NCBI GenBank assembly: GCA_964476585.1 | Contig: CAYZBF010000010.1 | Location: forward strand, 1-61,138 | Reading direction: 5' to 3' | DNA from: CAYZBF01 sp964476585 | GTDB taxonomy: Bacteria > Hydrothermota > UBA3072 | DNA: 61,138 bases | Shown: positions 8,825 to 17,417 of the stretch, one piece after another | Position numbering within the stretch: position 1 is the stretch's first letter | Layout: each line of letters starts with the position of its first letter | Notes under the pieces: model-generated | The model's database searches: none | What the model was told of the DNA's origin: nothing | What the model saw: only the letters and a program-made list of their open reading frames with translations | Program-made: the position numbers and the translations under genes

Positions 8825-9836
8825 TGTTTACTATCTCTACAAGTTTACTTGTTATTTTATTAAGTGGTAGGACAAGGTCAACTGAGCCAGTTTCAAGAGC
8901 TGCTTTTGGCATACCGTGAACTACGGAGGTACTCTTATCCTGAGCAATAATTATTCCACCTTTACGTTTTATATTCCTTACCCCAATTGCTCCATCCCTT
9001 CCCATTCCAGAGAGGACTATTCCTATAATATTACCATCGAAAGCACTTGAAACTGAGTTCATTGTTATATCTGCAGAAGGCCTGATCCCATGAAGGGGAG
9101 GTTTTTTGCTCAGTAATATTTGATTGTGCTCGTTTAGTTCTAGATGAAAACCCCCTGGTGCAATCAGAGCCTCCCCATTCTGGAGATAATCTCCATCACT
9201 TGCTTCCTTTACTTTGATCTTACAATGTTGATTTAATCTTTTAGCAAATGCTTCGGTGAATCCCTCTGGCATATGTTGGATTACAATTATTGACGAAGGA
9301 AAATCTTTGGGTAGTTGTGACAGGAGAAGGGAAATGGCTCTTGGACCCCCGGTAGAAGCTGCAATTATGATTAATGTCCTTTTTTCTAATCTATGTGCAA
9401 GGCTTTTTACTGAATTCGTTTCTTTTTTTACTCCAGTGAGATTAGTATCTTTTGCCATTTTCACTTTTTTTAGAATATCCTGTGCTACCTCTCTTATCTT
9501 TAAGGATATAGTCCCGCCTGGTTTTTGGACAAAGTCGATTGCTCCGGCTTCAAGTGCTTCTATAGTTTTTTCTGCACCCTCTTTAGTATATGCTGAGACC
9601 ATGATTATAGGCGTTGGATAATTCTCCATTATTCGTTTTACTGTTTTGATTCCATCGATTCCTGGCATCTCCACATCCATCGTTATCACGTCTGGTCGTA
9701 GTAGCGCTGTTTTTTCTATTGCTTCTCTTCCATTAGATGCTGTCCCTACTACGTTTATCTTAGGATCTTCATTTATAATATCACTTAAAACTTTTCTCAT
9801 AAATGCAGAATCATCGACAACCAGTACATCAGTCAA
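8817..9836 (-). CDS. cheB: CheB, chemoreceptor methylesterase/deamidase
   Basis: 339 residues with a receiver domain (residues 1-125, phospho-acceptor Asp54 in ITMDVEMPGIDG) and a C-terminal methylesterase domain. The catalytic triad is visible: Ser161 in AASTGGP, His188 in IQHMPEGFT and Asp281 in SGMGRDGA. It removes methyl groups from receptor glutamates when phosphorylated by CheA. The gene overlaps cheD by 4 bases and the TPR gene by 8. Since no CheA lies in the window, the kinase must be encoded elsewhere. Confidence 0.97.
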   Translation of the reverse strand: MTDVLVVDDSAFMRKVLSDIINEDPKINVVGTASNGREAIEKTALLRPDVITMDVEMPGIDGIKTVKRIMENYPTPIIMVSAYTKEGAEKTIEALEAGAIDFVQKPGGTISLKIREVAQDILKKVKMAKDTNLTGVKKETNSVKSLAHRLEKRTLIIIAASTGGPRAISLLLSQLPKDFPSSIIVIQHMPEGFTEAFAKRLNQHCKIKVKEASDGDYLQNGEALIAPGGFHLELNEHNQILLSKKPPLHGIRPSADITMNSVSSAFDGNIIGIVLSGMGRDGAIGVRNIKRKGGIIIAQDKSTSVVHGMPKAALETGSVDLVLPLNKITSKLVEIVNNV

Positions 9837-10315
9837 ATTATCTTTTCCCCTTTCACATAAGAATTTATTCGTACTATTCCAGTTGAAATTTCAAACTCTA
9901 CTGAACGACCATAGCTACCCCCTACATCTTCTCCAATAATCGGGATGCCAAGATTAGCCAGGACCTCATAAGCTTTTTTGACATTCCGGGTGCCAATAGA
10001 GTTTTCATGGTCTTTTAGAAGATCTTGAAACATCACAGCACCGCCCATTAATTTTGCCCTCAAGTTGGATCTATTAACCCCTAATTCCTCTAACTTCAGA
10101 AGAAGTAATTCTATACCTGTATCTGCATACTTAGATTTTTTCTCGCTATCTGGATTTTCAGGGAGTAGATAATGTAGCATTCCTCCAATCTTTTTTTCTT
10201 CATCATAGAGAGTGACGGCTACACATGACCCTAAACCAGGTGTTATGAGTACATTAGAATTATTCGAAACTGTACATTCCCCGGTTCTTATGAGTATTCT
10301 ATCCCCTTTTTTCAT
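9833..10315 (-). CDS. cheD: CheD, chemoreceptor glutamine deamidase
   Basis: 160 residues. The catalytic motif GLGSCVAVTLYD carries the active-site Cys, followed by the His in GGMLHYLLPEN, as in known CheD proteins. CheD deamidates receptor glutamines and can interact with CheC. It overlaps cheR by 17 bases and cheB by 4, so the three receptor-modifying enzymes are co-translated in the order cheR-cheD-cheB. No CheC is present in the window. Confidence 0.95.
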   Translation of the reverse strand: MKKGDRILIRTGECTVSNNSNVLITPGLGSCVAVTLYDEEKKIGGMLHYLLPENPDSEKKSKYADTGIELLLLKLEELGVNRSNLRAKLMGGAVMFQDLLKDHENSIGTRNVKKAYEVLANLGIPIIGEDVGGSYGRSVEFEISTGIVRINSYVKGEKII

Positions 10316-11075
10316 AGATCCTGTTGCTTAAATTCAAGGGATGAAAGAGTTTCTTTGTGTCTCCGACTAGGGACTCAACCTTACCAAGAATGAGATAACC
10401 ATTAACTTTAAGAGCTTTGTAAAAGCGAAGGAGTATTTGTTCCTGGAATTCTCTATCGAGATATATTAAGACATTCCTACATATGATTAAATCAAAATCA
10501 CTTTCATATCTGATGTCCTTGAGATCTAATTGTTGAAATTGAACTCCTTTTTTAACTTCGTCAACGATTTTGTAATTATTCCCAACTTTTTCAAAATATT
10601 TGTCCCTGATATTGAGATCTGTTTCTTTCAAGGAAAAAATGTTATAGATACCTTCTCTTGCCTTAGTGAGTGATTTCCTGTCGATATCTGTACCGATTAT
10701 AGAACAATTCAAGTTTTGTTCATAGCAGAGAATCGCCAGTGTATATGGCTCAGCACCAATAGCACAACCGGCACTCCATATAGAAGGGTTTCTGAAGGAT
10801 GGAAGGATCTCGTCTTTTATATATTCAAAAACTGCTTTATTTCTGAAGAAACTAGTAAGATTTATCGTTAGAGCTTCCCGTAAGATGAATACCTCATCTT
10901 TATTTTTGAGTAGTAATTTAGAATAATCCTCGTAGTTATCAATACCAAGACGTCTCATACGAGAGTGAATTCTTCTCCTTAATGGTTTTATTTTATAATG
11001 TTCGGGAGTGAAATCCATTACTTCATTAATTACACCTACTATCCGGTCAAAATCCCTATCCTGATCTTCTTTCAT
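10299..11075 (-). CDS. cheR: CheR, chemoreceptor methyltransferase
   Basis: 258 residues. The N-terminal helical domain (HYKIKPLRRRIHSRMRRLGI) precedes the SAM-binding domain with SFFRNKAVFEYI, IWSAGCAIGAEPYTLAIL and DLIICRNVLIYLDREFQEQI. It transfers methyl groups from SAM to receptor glutamates. The start lies 20 bases inside the end of the PATAN-TPR gene, tying receptor adaptation to the MglA/AAA genes upstream. It lacks extra C-terminal TPRs found in some pilus-linked CheR homologues; the separate TPR proteins may serve that role (inference). Confidence 0.96.
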   Translation of the reverse strand: MKEDQDRDFDRIVGVINEVMDFTPEHYKIKPLRRRIHSRMRRLGIDNYEDYSKLLLKNKDEVFILREALTINLTSFFRNKAVFEYIKDEILPSFRNPSIWSAGCAIGAEPYTLAILCYEQNLNCSIIGTDIDRKSLTKAREGIYNIFSLKETDLNIRDKYFEKVGNNYKIVDEVKKGVQFQQLDLKDIRYESDFDLIICRNVLIYLDREFQEQILLRFYKALKVNGYLILGKVESLVGDTKKLFHPLNLSNRIYEKRG

Positions 11076-12645
11076 TTTCCTTCACCGTTTCAATAGTGCT
11101 TTTTATTGTCTCGTTGTCAGGGTTTAGTTCCAATGTTTTTCCCCACGCTTTTAAAGCCTCCTGCGTTTTGCCATTTTGAAAGAGTATATTACCTTTTTTG
11201 AAATAAAGATCCCAATCTTCTACTCCAGATGATATTGCTGCATCTATTTTTCTTTCACATTGATCAAATATTTTATTTCTGTAGTAATAGGCAATTAAAG
11301 CCTTTGTTAGCTCAATTGAACTATTGTCAACCTTCAGGCCTCTTTTGTAGACTTCTACTGCTTTCTTTTCGTCATTCATAGCCTCATATATCTTTCCAAG
11401 ATTATAATAATACTCCCCGAATTCTGGATTCATACTTAAACCATCCTTAAGATGAGATAATGCTTCTTCAATGTTACCCATCTTTGTTAAAGCATATGCA
11501 TAATAAAACTGTGAATAGGGTGTTTTTTCTTCAATATCTTCAATTATTTTCATTGCTTTTTCTAGTTCTTCCTGTTTTATTAAAAGGATTGCCTTATTCA
11601 GGAGAATGGTAGGACTGTCTTCTTCCTTTTCTCCTGCATCTTCTATATATCTTAACGCAGTATATAGATCTCCTTTAAGATCCTTGATTACAGAGAGGTT
11701 ATTGAGGATTGCCGCTTTTTCTTTTCCATGTGGGATTGTATCGAATATTTGATTTGCTTCCTCAGTATTCCCTAATTCATAGTTTATTACACCTGTGTAG
11801 AATAGCGCTTCTCCGTTATCTGGTTCAAATTCAAGGATCCAGTTGAATTCTCTCAGAGCTTCCTCGTGCATTCCAATACGCATAAAAGCGATACCTAAAT
11901 TTCTGTGTTCATAATTTCTTAATTTTGTTTTTTCCAGAGAGGTTCTATCCATATCTATCTTTTTTATGATTCCTCTATTTAGCAATTTAGATAATGTCTG
12001 GAGTACCTTGAATTCATCCATCGGTAATGTTGACAAAACTGTATATAGCGACCTTTTACCGTCTATCTTCTCCAGCACTTTGAGTTCGTTTTCGTCAAGG
12101 TTGAGTCTTGAATCAGGGGGTTTCGATCTAACTAGAATACTATCCCTGCTGGGTAGAGAAGAAGCCTTTAGCTCATCCTGTAGTGCAGCAGATTCTAAAA
12201 GCAGATCATCTATTTTTATCGCAATTGGAATCCCCTTATCTTCCGATTTTTTTTCGCTTTCGAACACAAAATATCCACCTTCCCACTCAGATAACTCTAT
12301 TATAGTATCCCTTATTTGTTTTTTTATATTTTCAACAAGTGTTTGCTTGTCTATAAGTTCAAGATCCAACATCAATTCCCCAACGGGGATTTCAGGGGCG
12401 GTTTTTTGAAATGCGAGGAGTTTATTAAGGATTTCTTGGTCGATATATCCCTTCTCCACGAGTGTCTTACCTAATTTGTCCTCTCTATTCATCCAGTGAG
12501 CTCCTTTGATCATGCCTGATTCTGTATAGATGTAGGCTAAATCTTCTTTATTTGTTATTGTAAGTTCACCAGTTTTATTTCCCAGTGAGAGCATTTGAAG
12601 TATATCGGCTATGGACATGTCAGTCAGGGATCCTTTAATTGGCAT
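11056..12645 (-). CDS. PATAN (DUF4388) domain protein with TPR repeats
   Basis: 529 residues. The N-terminus (MPIKGSLTDMSIADILQMLS, then GELTI and a GxIxxA-like strand) is a PATAN/DUF4388 domain, known from cyanobacterial phototaxis regulators and from gliding or pilus regulators. A winged-helix-like middle (about 190-235) is followed by about eight TPRs (HEEALREFNWILEFEPDNGE, EEALSHLKDGLSMNPEFGEY). It probably scaffolds signalling between receptor modification enzymes and the GTPase/ATPase genes. It begins 1 base after the DnaA-like gene ends, so the two are likely co-translated. The exact function is unknown. Confidence 0.85.
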   Translation of the reverse strand: MPIKGSLTDMSIADILQMLSLGNKTGELTITNKEDLAYIYTESGMIKGAHWMNREDKLGKTLVEKGYIDQEILNKLLAFQKTAPEIPVGELMLDLELIDKQTLVENIKKQIRDTIIELSEWEGGYFVFESEKKSEDKGIPIAIKIDDLLLESAALQDELKASSLPSRDSILVRSKPPDSRLNLDENELKVLEKIDGKRSLYTVLSTLPMDEFKVLQTLSKLLNRGIIKKIDMDRTSLEKTKLRNYEHRNLGIAFMRIGMHEEALREFNWILEFEPDNGEALFYTGVINYELGNTEEANQIFDTIPHGKEKAAILNNLSVIKDLKGDLYTALRYIEDAGEKEEDSPTILLNKAILLIKQEELEKAMKIIEDIEEKTPYSQFYYAYALTKMGNIEEALSHLKDGLSMNPEFGEYYYNLGKIYEAMNDEKKAVEVYKRGLKVDNSSIELTKALIAYYYRNKIFDQCERKIDAAISSGVEDWDLYFKKGNILFQNGKTQEALKAWGKTLELNPDNETIKSTIETVKENERRSG

Positions 12646-12646
12646 T

Positions 12647-13795
12647 TCAATAGTCCTTTATTAAACGAAAGTTGTTATTATTCAAATTCAGTTTGAGTTC
12701 TTCTGATAGTTTATCAATATTAACTCTTGATATTTCCATCTTTGATTTTTCTTTTTCCTCTTTTTCAATCGCGCTCCTTTTTGATCTGGTAAGAAATTCA
12801 TCCTCTTGATCTTCAAGCTCACTTATTCTCATGCTCAACCAATTTGCTTTATCCGGGTCAAAGAGTGCTTCTTCTATTTCTTGAATCTCATCCTCTCTTA
12901 GGGTCTTATTGTCTGATAATTTACCTAAACTAAGTATCCCATATCGCCTTTGTAGTTCAATGAGTCGTTGTATATCCATTGTGAATGATACAAACTCACT
13001 TGTAAGCTTATCTATTGACCCATCAATGACCTTTTTTATACGGTCGGTATTGAATCCTTTCATCTCCCAGACATACATCTTAGAACTGTATTCATCGCGT
13101 AGTTTCTGTTCCTTTTCCGATATGTTAATAGATTCAGAAAAAGTCTCTTTGACCTCATTTATGAATTTATCGTATTCTCCCATTGCTCTTATCGTCATTA
13201 GATGTTTTGTTCTCTCTTCTTTTTCTTTTGCTACATACCCGAGTACTCTTGCTTTTTTTATTGCTCCGATCGCCTGACTAATTGACTTAATATCTTTCTC
13301 TATTAGTTGATTTATGATTTTTGGAGGGAGGTTTTTCCCAAGTATCCTTATCACTTTTTTTCTTGAAGCTTTGTCAAAAGCTTTTATTCTGACGATTACA
13401 CCAGTTTCAATTCTTGATATTATCCGCTTGGAAAGATTGAGGGAGGGTGGTAGGCGGTCTGCTGTGAATACAATCTGTTTATTTTTTTCAATAAAATAAC
13501 TGATAATTTTAAAGAGGGTTTCAGAATTCGGTGACTCTTGAGGAAGAAATTCCAGATCTTCAAGTATAAATAAGTTTTTTTTAAAGTATTCCTTTATAAG
13601 CGATGGATCAAAATTTTGTGCTTCTATAAATGTGGATTCACCTTTATATTCTTCTTTCATTTTTTGAACAAGAAAGGATTTTCCTGAGCCGTAAGACCCA
13701 TAAATATAAAGGGGATTAACTTCACTGGTTTTTAGGGATTTTTTTATTGCCTTTATTGCTTCAGCGTTAAAATTTCCATAAATTATATCAGCCAC
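12647..13795 (-). CDS. DnaA-like AAA+ ATPase lacking the DNA-binding domain
   Basis: 382 residues. It starts like the AAA+ domain of DnaA/Hda (YGNFNAEAIKAIKKSL, NPLYIYGSYGSGKSFLV). Walker A is GSYGSGKS at 33-40, the Walker B region LFILEDLEFL is at 75-84, sensor I is QIVFTADRLPP at 107-117, and arginines at 124 and 128 fit the finger/box VII region. From about 195 on it is charged and helical instead of carrying DnaA domain IV, so it should not bind DnaA boxes. It overlaps mglA by 8 bases. It may regulate MglA or a pilus machine by ATP-driven assembly (inference). The replication initiator is unlikely. Confidence 0.75.
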   Translation of the reverse strand: MADIIYGNFNAEAIKAIKKSLKTSEVNPLYIYGSYGSGKSFLVQKMKEEYKGESTFIEAQNFDPSLIKEYFKKNLFILEDLEFLPQESPNSETLFKIISYFIEKNKQIVFTADRLPPSLNLSKRIISRIETGVIVRIKAFDKASRKKVIRILGKNLPPKIINQLIEKDIKSISQAIGAIKKARVLGYVAKEKEERTKHLMTIRAMGEYDKFINEVKETFSESINISEKEQKLRDEYSSKMYVWEMKGFNTDRIKKVIDGSIDKLTSEFVSFTMDIQRLIELQRRYGILSLGKLSDNKTLREDEIQEIEEALFDPDKANWLSMRISELEDQEDEFLTRSKRSAIEKEEKEKSKMEISRVNIDKLSEELKLNLNNNNFRLIKDY

Positions 13796-14390
13796 TATGT
13801 TCTCCTAAAAGAGCCTTTATTTTTTTTAAAACTAATACTCCAACAGTTTTGAAGGCCGGGATAATACCTCTTCCGTGTGTGGCAATTGAAAGGAAGTAAG
13901 GACAATTATCATAGTTCAGTTGGTTTTCAAGTTCTTCGATTGGAGTAATCTTTTCTAAATCCCGTTTGTTGTATTCCAGGACAATTGGTATTTCATTAAT
14001 AACTATGTTATTACTTTCTAGATTTTCTATCATATTATTCCAGCTCCATTTGTTATCCTCAAGTCTTTCTTCCTGGGAGTCAGCGACAAATACCACTCCG
14101 TCTGCGCCACGCAAAACCAGTCTCCTTGTAGAGTCGTAGACTACCTGTCCGGGCACAGTGTAAACCTGCAGCCTGGCTTTAAAACCCCTGAAATTGCCTA
14201 ATTCTATCGGTACGAAGTCAAAAAAGAGGGTTCTGTCCTCTTTGGTTGCAAGTGAAATCATATCTGTTTTTCTTGTCCTCGGTATCCTGGAATAAACGTA
14301 TTTTATACTGGTTGTTTTACCTGAGCGTCCTGGCCCATAATATACTATTTTGCATATTACCTCTCGAGATGCATACTTAATTACCGCCAT
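13788..14390 (-). CDS. mglA: MglA-type small GTPase (polarity/motility switch)
   Basis: 200 residues, very close in layout to Myxococcus MglA. The start VIKYASREVICKIVYYGPG is typical. The P-loop GPGRSGKT is at 19-26, followed by ISLATKEDRTLFFDFVP, the switch with YTVPGQ (Gln82), FVADSQEERLEDN, and NKRD at 141-144. In relatives MglA-GTP marks the leading cell pole and controls type IV pili and gliding. No mglB (roadblock GAP) gene is adjacent or present in the window. It overlaps both neighbours, thiE upstream (14 bases) and the AAA gene downstream. Confidence 0.95.
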   Translation of the reverse strand: MAVIKYASREVICKIVYYGPGRSGKTTSIKYVYSRIPRTRKTDMISLATKEDRTLFFDFVPIELGNFRGFKARLQVYTVPGQVVYDSTRRLVLRGADGVVFVADSQEERLEDNKWSWNNMIENLESNNIVINEIPIVLEYNKRDLEKITPIEELENQLNYDNCPYFLSIATHGRGIIPAFKTVGVLVLKKIKALLGEHSG

Positions 14391-15006
14391 ATTTACTCAT
14401 CATGCCAATTAGTTTGTTTGCGTTATTTACTACATTTCCCTTAAAGAGTGATTCGGATACTGCTATTCCATAAACTCCCCTGTTTAAAAGGTCAAAAGCA
14501 TTTTCTGGAGTGATCCCACCTATTGCAATAATTGGTATCGATATTACCTCCTTAATTTCTGCTAAAATATCTTTTGATAATAGCTTCTTTTGAGGCTTTG
14601 TATTGGAATGATAGAAAGTTCCAATCGCAACATAATTTGCCCCTTCCTTTTCTGCCTCTATTGCCTCTGCTATACTTTTTACTGTTTTGCCAATATAGCC
14701 TTTGTAGAGCTTTCTCACAATACTTAAGGGTAAATCTTCACACCCGAGATGAACTCCGTCTGCCGAAGTGGCTTCGGCAATGTCATAGCGGTCATTGATG
14801 AAGATACTTATACCCATAGTTTCTCCTAATTTAGTTAAGGCAGAAGCCTCTTTATAAAAATCACGGTCAGAAATTTTCTTTTCTCGGAGCTGTATTGTTC
14901 GTATTCCTCCTTTTACTGCTTTCTTCACTGCTTCAATTATTGAATCTCCACAGTAGCTCCTATCAGTTATTCCTATTATTCTTAGGTCAATATTCAATAT
15001 TTTCAA
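14377..15006 (-). CDS. thiE: Thiamine-phosphate synthase
   Basis: 209 residues, a TIM barrel. It joins HMP-PP and thiazole phosphate to make thiamine phosphate. The signatures are TIQLREKKISDRDF, ISIFINDRYDIAEATSADGV, HLGCEDLP, YVAIGTFYHSNTK and PIIAIGGITPENA near the C-terminus. It overlaps accC upstream by 20 bases and mglA downstream by 14. No TPP riboswitch is possible directly in front, since there is no untranslated space. Its position in a motility/carboxylase operon has no clear functional reason. Confidence 0.95.
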   Translation of the reverse strand: MKILNIDLRIIGITDRSYCGDSIIEAVKKAVKGGIRTIQLREKKISDRDFYKEASALTKLGETMGISIFINDRYDIAEATSADGVHLGCEDLPLSIVRKLYKGYIGKTVKSIAEAIEAEKEGANYVAIGTFYHSNTKPQKKLLSKDILAEIKEVISIPIIAIGGITPENAFDLLNRGVYGIAVSESLFKGNVVNNANKLIGMMSKYGGN

Positions 15007-16327
15007 TGAAGTTTGTGGTTATCTTTCCTGCAATAAAATCAGGATTAGTGAGTATTTCCTTGTACAGTGGTATAGTAGTTGGAACTCCCCTGATTACGAA
15101 TTCATCTAATGCTCTGATTAACCTTTTTCTACTTTGCTCTCTATCTACCCCATGGGATACTAATTTAAGAAGGAGTGAATCATAATTGGGAGGTATATTG
15201 TATCCCTGATAGATATGACTATCTATTCGTATACCCGGGCCACCGGGAAGGTGTAGTGCATTTATTGTGCCAGGTTTGGGAGCAAAATCCTTTGTGTGGT
15301 CTTCTGCATTTATTCGGATCTCTATTGCATGTCCCGTTAGATGTATTTGATCCTGTTCGGTGATAGACATCGGGTCTCCTTGCGCAATCCTGATTTGTTC
15401 AGATACAATGTCTATACCTGTTGTTTCCTCTGTTACAGTGTGTTCTACCTGAATTCTTGTATTCATCTCCATGAAATGGAAATCACCATTTTCGGAAACC
15501 AAAAACTCAAAGGTTCCAGCAGATTTGTAACCTAAAGATTTTGCCCCGGAAACAGCAGCATTTCCCATTTTGCTTCTGAGCTTTTCATCGACAGCAGTTG
15601 AAGGAGCTTCCTCTACCAATTTCTGGTGGCGTCTTTGGATTGAACATTCTCTTTCCCCTAAATGTACCACATTACCATGAGAATCTGCAAGAATTTGAAT
15701 TTCTATGTGTCTGGAATTCAAGAGGTATTTTTCTAAATATAGACTATCATCTCCAAATGCGGCCTGAGCTTCTGATTTTGCCATCCTGAATCCAGTTTTC
15801 AGTTCCAGTTCGTTCCTTGCGATTCTCATTCCTCTTCCCCCTCCACCACTTACTGCCTTTATCATTACAGGATACTGTATTTCTTCAGCAATTTTTATTG
15901 CTTCTTCAATATTCCTTATTGTACCTTTGCTACCTGGAATTACAGGAACTTTTGCCTTTCCCATTACTTTTCTTGCTTCTGCTTTGTCTCCCATCTTTTT
16001 TATAGTTTCTGATGTTGGACCAATAAAAATAAAATTATTATCTTCACAGGCTTCTGCAAAGGAAGGGTTTTCAGCCAGGAATCCATAGCCTGGATGAATT
16101 GCATCTGCCCCAGATATTTCTGCTGCTGCTATAATTCTCGGGATATTGAGATAGCTTTTATCCGGAGAGGAGCCACCTATACAAACAGATTCGTCTGCAA
16201 ATCGAACATGAAGAGAATCACGGTCTGCCTCTGAAAAGATTGCAACAGTGTTTATCCCAAGGTCTTTTGCAGCCCTTATTATCCTTAGCGCTATTTCTCC
16301 ACGATTGGCTATAAGGATCTTTTTCAT
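14987..16327 (-). CDS. accC: Acetyl-CoA carboxylase, biotin carboxylase subunit
   Basis: 446 residues, full length. It carboxylates the biotin on AccB with ATP and bicarbonate in the first step of fatty-acid synthesis. It shows KILIANRGEIALRIIRAAKD at the start, the ATP-grasp glycine loop KAVSGGGGRGMRI, ECSIQRRHQKLVEEAPS and EMNTRIQVEHTVTEETTGID. It is separated from accB by pilT, which is unusual because accB and accC normally adjoin. Only 3 bases lie between pilT and accC, so all are co-transcribed. Confidence 0.97.
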   Translation of the reverse strand: MKKILIANRGEIALRIIRAAKDLGINTVAIFSEADRDSLHVRFADESVCIGGSSPDKSYLNIPRIIAAAEISGADAIHPGYGFLAENPSFAEACEDNNFIFIGPTSETIKKMGDKAEARKVMGKAKVPVIPGSKGTIRNIEEAIKIAEEIQYPVMIKAVSGGGGRGMRIARNELELKTGFRMAKSEAQAAFGDDSLYLEKYLLNSRHIEIQILADSHGNVVHLGERECSIQRRHQKLVEEAPSTAVDEKLRSKMGNAAVSGAKSLGYKSAGTFEFLVSENGDFHFMEMNTRIQVEHTVTEETTGIDIVSEQIRIAQGDPMSITEQDQIHLTGHAIEIRINAEDHTKDFAPKPGTINALHLPGGPGIRIDSHIYQGYNIPPNYDSLLLKLVSHGVDREQSRKRLIRALDEFVIRGVPTTIPLYKEILTNPDFIAGKITTNFIENIEY

Positions 16328-16330
16328 TTT

Positions 16331-17413
16331 CTACCATCTGGCGGAAGATTGCTCGATACCCCTTAATCTCATCTTAAATTCATCTGGATTTGAAGAATTG
16401 TCAAGGGCGTTTTGGAGGTCTATGGTGCCTTCTTTGTAGAGTGACATAATATGTTGATCAAATGAGTGCATATTATACTGTTGGCCTTCACTGATTGCTT
16501 CTGGTATCAGCAGCGTTTTCCTTTCATCTAATAGATATTCTCTTATTGTTGGAGTTGATACTAAGATCTCTGTGGCGGGAATCCTTCCTGTGCCATCCTT
16601 TCTTGGAAGGAGGCGGAGTGAGATGATGCTTTTTAATACACTTGATAATAATATTCTAATATGTTGATGCTGATAAGGGGGAAAGAAACTGATAATTCTG
16701 TTTACAGTCTCAGCTGCATTTAAAGTGTGAAGAGTTGAAAATATTAAATGGCCAGTGTCAGCCGCCTTCAATGCCACTTCCATTGTTTCCACATCTCTGA
16801 TCTCCCCAATCATTATAATATCAGGGTCCTGACGTAGGATGTACTTAAGGGAAGAAGCGAAACTCTTTGTGTCATCACCAACTTCTCTTTGGGAGATAGT
16901 TGATTGTTTATCTGTAAACATATATTCTATTGGATCCTCTATGGTTATTATATGTTTTCTTTTATTCTTGTTGATGTGTTCTATCATTGATGCCAAAGTT
17001 GTTGATTTTCCTGACCCTGTCGTACCTGTTACGAGAATAAGACCTCTTACAGTGAATGCCAAATCCTGAAGGATAACAGGAAGGTTTAGTTCTTCAATAG
17101 TTTTAACATCCTTAGGTATGGGTCTTATGGCAATGGCAATAGTGCCTCTCTGAATGTAGATATTTACACGGAATCTGGATAGGCCGGGTATCCCTATTCC
17201 GAAATCGGCTTCTTTTTCTTCCACGAAACGGTTTTGTTGCTCTTTGGTCATAAGAGAAGAAGCAGAGCGACGGAGATCCTCCTTTGTCAAGGAATCCATT
17301 TTTAACGGCTCGAGTTCACCATTTATTCTTAATATAGGCGGGTTACCAACCTTAAGGTGAAGGTCAGACGCATCTGAGTCAATTACGTTCTTAATTATCG
17401 ACCGTAGATCCAT
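16331..17413 (-). CDS. pilT: PilT-type twitching motility ATPase
   Basis: 360 residues. A hexameric secretion-type ATPase that retracts type IV pili. The N-terminal domain (ASDLHLKVGNPPILRINGEL) precedes Walker A GTTGSGKSTT, the Asp box TIEDPIEYMF, Walker B DIIMIGEIRD and the His box TGHLIFSTLHTLNAAETVNRI. The C-terminal RLLPRKDGTGRIPATEIL and IREYLLDERKTLLIPEAISE correspond to the PilT-specific region. It sits 4 bases after accB. Together with mglA it links this operon to pilus-driven movement. No other pilus genes are in the window. Confidence 0.95.
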   Translation of the reverse strand: MDLRSIIKNVIDSDASDLHLKVGNPPILRINGELEPLKMDSLTKEDLRRSASSLMTKEQQNRFVEEKEADFGIGIPGLSRFRVNIYIQRGTIAIAIRPIPKDVKTIEELNLPVILQDLAFTVRGLILVTGTTGSGKSTTLASMIEHINKNKRKHIITIEDPIEYMFTDKQSTISQREVGDDTKSFASSLKYILRQDPDIIMIGEIRDVETMEVALKAADTGHLIFSTLHTLNAAETVNRIISFFPPYQHQHIRILLSSVLKSIISLRLLPRKDGTGRIPATEILVSTPTIREYLLDERKTLLIPEAISEGQQYNMHSFDQHIMSLYKEGTIDLQNALDNSSNPDEFKMRLRGIEQSSARW

Positions 17414-17417
17414 AATT

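Noticed and set aside
12647..13795. Chromosomal replication initiator and nearby oriC
   Set aside because: The protein lacks the domain IV helix-turn-helix and no cluster of TTATCCACA-like boxes or dnaN/gyr genes is present.
14377..15006. TPP riboswitch controlling thiE
   Set aside because: thiE overlaps accC, leaving no leader, and no THI-box-like sequence was seen upstream in the operon.
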